DNA of 9,883 bases from contig JBJXFI010000419.1 in assembly GCA_046154695.1 (NCBI GenBank), positions 1 to 9,883 of the forward strand. The letters run 5' to 3'. Within the stretch, counting starts at the first letter, position 1; the number at the start of each line of letters is the position of its first letter. The notes under the pieces are model-generated. The model was not told the origin of the DNA, searched no databases, and saw nothing but the letters and a program-made list of their open reading frames with translations. Below, in pieces: positions 7,845 through 9,883 of the stretch. A program made the position numbers and the translations under genes. The stretch is from DALYLB01 sp046154695. GTDB lineage: Bacteria > Acidobacteriota > Blastocatellia > RBC074.

Positions 7845-8812
7845 GGTTGCACAGGGGAATGGACTGCCGAGATTTCAAAGAGATGATCGATTCGTACCTC
7901 TGCGAGGAACTCGCCGTGGAGACGAATCACGCAATGTTGCGCCACGCGGAGCATTGCGGTCCCTGTCGCACGGAGATGACGGCGCGGCGGGAGCTGCGCG
8001 CGCGTCTGCGGCGCGTCTGTTCCTTGGATCGGATGAGCGCCGAGGCCACCGATCGGCTGCGGGAGCGATTACGATGCGAGGCGCAATCATCCAGTAAACG
8101 GGCCAGCAAACGGGCCGGCAAACGGGCCGGCGAAGGGGCCAGCGAAGGAAGAGGACGGCGCGGAAAGCTGGTGAGGATCTTCGCGGCTCGGCCGGGCTTG
8201 TCGCTTGCGGCGGCCGCGGCGCTGCTGCTCGGCGCGGCCGCGGTCTGGTTTTTCCCTACATCGAAAATGGGAGGGGGCGAAGTGAGCCCGGCGCTCCTGG
8301 CCGCGGCCGCAGGCGACCATCGAACCTGCGGCATGCTGCACGCCGCCGATGTCGGAGTGGTTCGCATGCCCGAATCGGCCGGGAGCATCGATCCGGGCTA
8401 TGTCGGTCTGGAGACAGTCGCCGCGCCTGGCGCCGGAAGCATGCGGCTGCGGGCCGCGCATGTCTGCAATTTCGGCGAACGCCGGTTCGCCCATCTGGTC
8501 TATACAAGAGACGACCGGGTGGTCTCGTTGCTGGTCACCGGGCGTGACGCGGCGGCGGTCGCGCCGCCCCCGGGCATCCAGCAGGCGCCGTGGGACGGGT
8601 TCCACGTGGGGGCATGCCAGACCGGAAAGCGCGTCGTCCTGGTCGTCTCCGATTTGAGCGAACGCGAGAATTCCGCCCTGGCCGCCCAACTGGCCCTGCC
8701 CGTTGCCGAGCACCTGCGCGGACTCGAGGCCCGCGCCTCGATGAATCGGGACAAGCCGGACGGGATGTATGCCTTGATCGCTGGAGTGGCCGCGGGCGCG
8801 GCGTGGAAATGA
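7841..8812 (+). CDS. Membrane anti-sigma factor with zinc-binding (ZAS-like) domain
   Basis: A 323-residue protein likely to hold the preceding sigma factor at the membrane. The cytoplasmic part (1-80) has the anti-sigma pattern CRDFKEMIDSYL and the zinc motif H35-x3-C39-x2-C42. A basic linker (85-110) built of KRAS/KRAG/EGAS repeats leads to one membrane helix (about 119-138). The extracytoplasmic domain (about 139-310) holds C163, C209 and C259 plus H160, H167 and H218. These suggest metal, heme or thiol sensing, which is inference. A short hydrophobic tail ends the protein. The ATG at 7841 overlaps the sigma stop. A second ATG at 7859 opens closer to the conserved MDCRDF and is a fair alternative, though its purine tract sits too close. 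The sensed signal is unknown. Confidence 0.88.
   Translation: MRLHRGMDCRDFKEMIDSYLCEELAVETNHAMLRHAEHCGPCRTEMTARRELRARLRRVCSLDRMSAEATDRLRERLRCEAQSSSKRASKRAGKRAGEGASEGRGRRGKLVRIFAARPGLSLAAAAALLLGAAAVWFFPTSKMGGGEVSPALLAAAAGDHRTCGMLHAADVGVVRMPESAGSIDPGYVGLETVAAPGAGSMRLRAAHVCNFGERRFAHLVYTRDDRVVSLLVTGRDAAAVAPPPGIQQAPWDGFHVGACQTGKRVVLVVSDLSERENSALAAQLALPVAEHLRGLEARASMNRDKPDGMYALIAGVAAGAAWK
8096..8149 (+). repeat. 12-nt tandem repeat inside the anti-sigma gene
   Basis: Four and a half in-frame copies of a 12-nt unit, AAACGGGCCRGC, at 8096, 8108, 8120 and 8132 with a partial at 8144. The last copies drift to GAAGGGGCCAGC. They encode KRAS, KRAG, KRAG, EGAS, EG in the linker between the zinc domain and the membrane helix. 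Copy number could vary between strains without shifting the frame. Confidence 0.9.
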
Positions 8813-8817
8813 CGAAT

Positions 8818-8840
8818 CGATTTTTTCGCGCAAAAAATCG
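8818..8840. repeat. AT-stem palindrome after the anti-sigma stop
   Basis: CGATTTTTT (8818-8826) and AAAAAATCG (8832-8840) are exact complements around a CGCGC loop, six bases after the anti-sigma stop codon. The stem is AT-rich and has no downstream T-tract, so it is a poor terminator; it could be a protein-binding palindrome. A TTGACG sequence follows at 8845-8850 but no matching -10 was found. Confidence 0.5.
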
Positions 8841-8867
8841 GATGTTGACGAAATGGGGCGCCGAGAA

Positions 8868-8898
8868 CGCGGGTTGGGTTCGCACAAACCCATCCGCG
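8868..8898. repeat. Hairpin upstream of the CRP-family gene
   Basis: CGCGG (8868-8872) and TGGGTT (8875-8880) pair with AACCCA (8887-8892) and CCGCG (8894-8898), leaving a small internal bulge and the loop CGCACA. No T-tract follows. It lies about 60 nt before the regulator gene and could be a leader structure or operator. Confidence 0.4.
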
Positions 8899-8957
8899 TC
8901 ATCGGCGTTCCATCGGTTCCCGGAAGGCGCAGGTGTTCCGGTTACAGGAGAAGAGAG

Positions 8958-9662
<705 letters not shown>

Positions 9663-9883
9663 AACACCCGGAATCGAACGGGGGAACGCCGCCTTCCCCG
9701 AAATGGGCGGAGAGAGGCGGAGAGATGAAAGATAGCCTCTCGCTGGCGGAAATGGGCCTTTTGCCCGTCGAGTTATCCCACCCCGCTTCATCCAGAACTT
9801 TAAGCCGCGCCCGATCGATTTATTCCCACGCTCCACGGCGGCCCCCAAGCTCAAGCAGGCCCGCAATTTATCCTTGCCTCGGT
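9663..9883. other. Right-edge spacer with a short tandem repeat
   Basis: No recognisable gene is seen. A 10-nt unit GGCGGAGAGA occurs twice in tandem (9706-9725). An ATG at 9725 opens a frame that stays open to the window edge (53 codons) with a weak purine-rich upstream sequence. Its product is Ser/Pro/Arg-rich and unfamiliar, so I do not call a gene. A small GGGC/GCCC hairpin lies near 9754-9766. Confidence 0.4.

Noticed and set aside
9725..9883. A partial gene running off the right edge
   Set aside because: The frame is open for 53 codons but the product is Ser/Pro/Arg-rich, unfamiliar, and has only a weak ribosome binding site; too little to call.

Overview
The window is a GC-rich bacterial chromosome segment. 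It is mostly conserved housekeeping genes on the minus strand, followed by a short plus-strand regulatory cluster. The organism is probably Gram-negative: L27 begins directly at its mature MAHKKG end with no Firmicutes-type leader, Obg lacks the C-terminal OCT domain, and a sigma-54 activator is present. The gene order rplU-rpmA-obg-nadD-rsfS-rlmH occurs in deltaproteobacteria and several candidate phyla. I cannot place the organism more exactly from sequence alone.

Layout, left to right. Positions 1-177 are non-coding and hold two near-identical REP-like palindromes. Positions 178-2758 (minus) are a two-component operon: a soluble PAS histidine kinase followed, with a 35-nt overlap, by an NtrC-type sigma-54 activator. 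Positions 2759-3117 are a spacer with a candidate kinase promoter and a strong terminator. Positions 3118-7077 (minus) read, in transcription order, rplU, rpmA, obg, nadD, rsfS, rlmH and a dksA/traR-family gene. This looks like one operon running from a near-consensus promoter at 7120-7149 to the terminator at 3044-3090. Its products are two 50S proteins, a ribosome-assembly GTPase, the NAD-synthesis adenylyltransferase NadD, a ribosome silencing factor, a 23S rRNA methyltransferase and an RNA-polymerase secondary-channel regulator.

Positions 7308-8812 (plus) are an ECF sigma factor and its membrane anti-sigma factor with a HxxxCxxC zinc motif, overlapping by 4 nt. A CRP/FNR-superfamily regulator follows at 8958-9662. 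The last 220 bases hold no convincing gene.

I see no CRISPR array, insertion sequence, prophage, convincing RNA gene or obviously new multi-gene system. The more unusual material lies between genes: the palindrome pair at the left edge, a perfect 20-bp inverted repeat beside the rpmA ribosome binding site, a coding-strand-specific hairpin after rplU, and a strongly structured obg leader. The anti-sigma factor's extracytoplasmic domain, with spaced Cys and His residues, is the least familiar protein region.
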